A stretch of 64,000 nucleotides of DNA from contig JANVFP010000011.1 of the NCBI GenBank assembly GCA_027919835.1, positions 124,001-188,000 of the forward strand, given 5' to 3'. Numbering within the stretch: position 1 is the first letter of the stretch; each line of letters begins with the position of its first letter. Shown piece by piece: positions 62,562 to 64,000 of the stretch. The translations under genes and the position numbers were made by a program. The notes under the pieces are model-generated. The model saw only the letters and a list, made by a program, of their open reading frames with translations, was not told the origin of the DNA and did no database searches. This stretch comes from Lentinula raphanica. Taxonomy: Eukaryota > Basidiomycota > Agaricomycetes > Agaricales > Omphalotaceae.

Positions 62562-64000
62562 AGAGAAGAGAGAGGATTACATTAGGTCTTTCTGAGCAGG
62601 ACCCCTGAAAATGCGGCCCGATAGCGATGTATGTGGGATTTGACAAAAATAAATCGACAAGGAAATTTTCCAAAAAAGGAAAAAAAAGAAAGGGAGAGAA
62701 AAGGATCATTACTCTCGATTCCTCTTTACCAGCTCTATGAAAAGTTGAATTGAGCTGCTATATGCATCAAAGAACTGTTTCAGCTAATCATTGTGTACCC
62801 ACCCGTAGCTGTAGAATCTACGCGAAGTACTCCGATAAGTCTCGAGCACAGCTCCGCGAAGTACACCGATACTCTCTCAAAGGGTCAAATTTTGGCTCTG
62901 GGGCTATTATTTTTTAATAATATATATATATTAATTGTATTTTCCATTAAAAAAAATAGAAAAAAAATATACAGCTTTGCGAAGCGGTGTGGCAAATGTC
63001 ACAAATGATGGCATCAGCCAAAATGATGAGATCTGCATCATTGATTTGCCTTTTTGGGAAAAAAAAGATTTATATTGAAACCAGGGGTCATGAGAGTGCA
63101 TATGAGTGTTTAAAAATAGGAAATATCATATAGGAAGCATATAGGGTATCCCAGGCACATCAAAGTTGTCTAAAAAGGAAATTGGTCTAAAATTAGAACT
63201 TGATCTCATCAGGTAGCAAAAAATCTGAAAAAACCATAAAAAATACTCAAAAAATTCAGGGTCGCCTCGTTGGCCCTGAAAACGCAAAATTTTAAAAAAT
63301 ACGCGACAAGTGTAAAAATTTTTATCACTCCAACACTGCATGCAGGGCCTCATAAGTTCCCGTAACATATGGGAAACTTGTCGGAAACAAGCGCGAAAAT
63401 TTGAGCGCATAAGATCTCGGACTTATTGGAAAACATATCCAAAACTTATGTGACATAAGTCCTGAATAAGCGAGAGAGGCTCAGACGAAACTCATTTAAT
63501 AGATATGGAATTTAATTTTCTTATAATCTTCACATAAGACCATTGGTCTTATGTGGTACTTCGATAATAATTTTGAAAAACTAGAAGGAAAAAAGACCAG
63601 ATCAGGGTCACATTTGAATGATTTTTTATTGTGGATTTCTATATTACTCATACGGAAACTCATAAGAACAAATAGAGAACTTATGTGACATGGTCACACA
63701 TAGAGGTCCAACAAGTGGTCCAAGAACGGCTGAACTTATGGAATTCTAATCGGTTGATTGTGATTCATGAGTACTCAAAAAGACCAGCACACCTATACGG
63801 AACTCCTGTAAGACTTATACGTTCCAGATTATAAACCTATGTGACATGGCGTCACAATACGGCCACTGACAAATTTGTATTCGGACCAAAAGTGATGCAG
63901 CGGCACAGCGGCACAGCGGCACAGCGACCGGCGATCGACTTTCCCGCGAATTTTTCTCGCTATATTTTTACATTTTTCGCATTCGCACGTCCTAACTTGC
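62562..64000. other. AT-rich, repeat-like terminal region without gene
   Basis: No coding sequence recognised. Direct repeats of CGCGAAGTAC-CCGATA at 62821-62837 and 62853-62869. The phrase AC(T/C)TATGTGACAT recurs near 63444, 63678 and 63833, and CGGAACT / ATGGGAAACTTGT variants recur between 63340 and 63830. A short tandem of AGCGGCAC repeats about three times at 63899-63925. This may be part of an unidentified repeat that continues beyond the window. Confidence 0.45.

Overview
The window is nuclear DNA of a filamentous fungus, very probably an agaricomycete (mushroom-forming basidiomycete). Most genes carry several 50-70 nt GT-AG introns. The housekeeping genes (HOG1, MCR1, ASE1, a RbAp48-type WD40 protein, RAMP4, ATP synthase subunit e) have ordinary fungal sequences. 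The accessory genes are F-box/LRR-like proteins, fungal indoleamine dioxygenase, trichodiene-synthase-like terpene synthase and P450s in a gene-sparse, duplicated background. The species cannot be named from sequence reading alone.

Layout. (1) 1-5124: a Ty1/copia retrotransposon on the minus strand with identical LTRs and one open gag-pol frame. (2) 5905-9101: RAMP4, a HAT2/RbAp48 protein and ATP synthase subunit e. (3) 9250-17640 and 27120-32240: an expanded family of unrecognised secreted proteins, called family A here. It comprises a two-domain gene (10331-12025), a pseudogene (16085-17037), a tandem pair on the other strand (27503-28429 and 30069-30977) and an orphan promoter copy (12440-13125). 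A second unrecognised secreted family, B, occurs at 14232-15100 and 49349-50256 (the latter frameshifted). A and B have unrelated proteins but almost the same sequence at the splice junction of the 5' leader. (4) 17647-26990 and 34995-37822: a block with the order Sld7-like gene, GFA-domain gene, F-box gene, IDO gene. It appears once with three intact genes, once with decayed partners around a second F-box gene, and once as an F-box stub next to the only intact IDO gene. (5) 39253-45668: HOG1, MCR1 and ASE1. (6) 46042-57291: a likely terpenoid gene cluster of one sesquiterpene-synthase-like gene, two divergent P450s and a 2-oxoglutarate oxygenase, with the frameshifted family B gene lodged inside it. 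(7) 57408-62553: a complete hAT DNA transposon with 21-bp inverted ends and an exact 8-bp target duplication, carrying a 330-bp hAT-type MITE nested in its right end. (8) 62562-64000: AT-rich repeat-like DNA without a recognisable gene.

How the parts work together. The clearest functional link is in the terpenoid region. A 20-bp palindromic CGGCCG-dimer site upstream of the terpene synthase recurs almost unchanged in the divergent promoter between the two P450 genes, which suggests one pathway regulator. The most unusual feature is the family A/B system: duplicated promoter, spliced leader, secreted ORF and 3' region units. Their promoters share an AGCGCT inverted repeat and an AACTCCGC box, and two copies have a tandemly doubled leader exon-intron. 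Function is unknown; an effector-like, self-recognition or developmental role is inference only.
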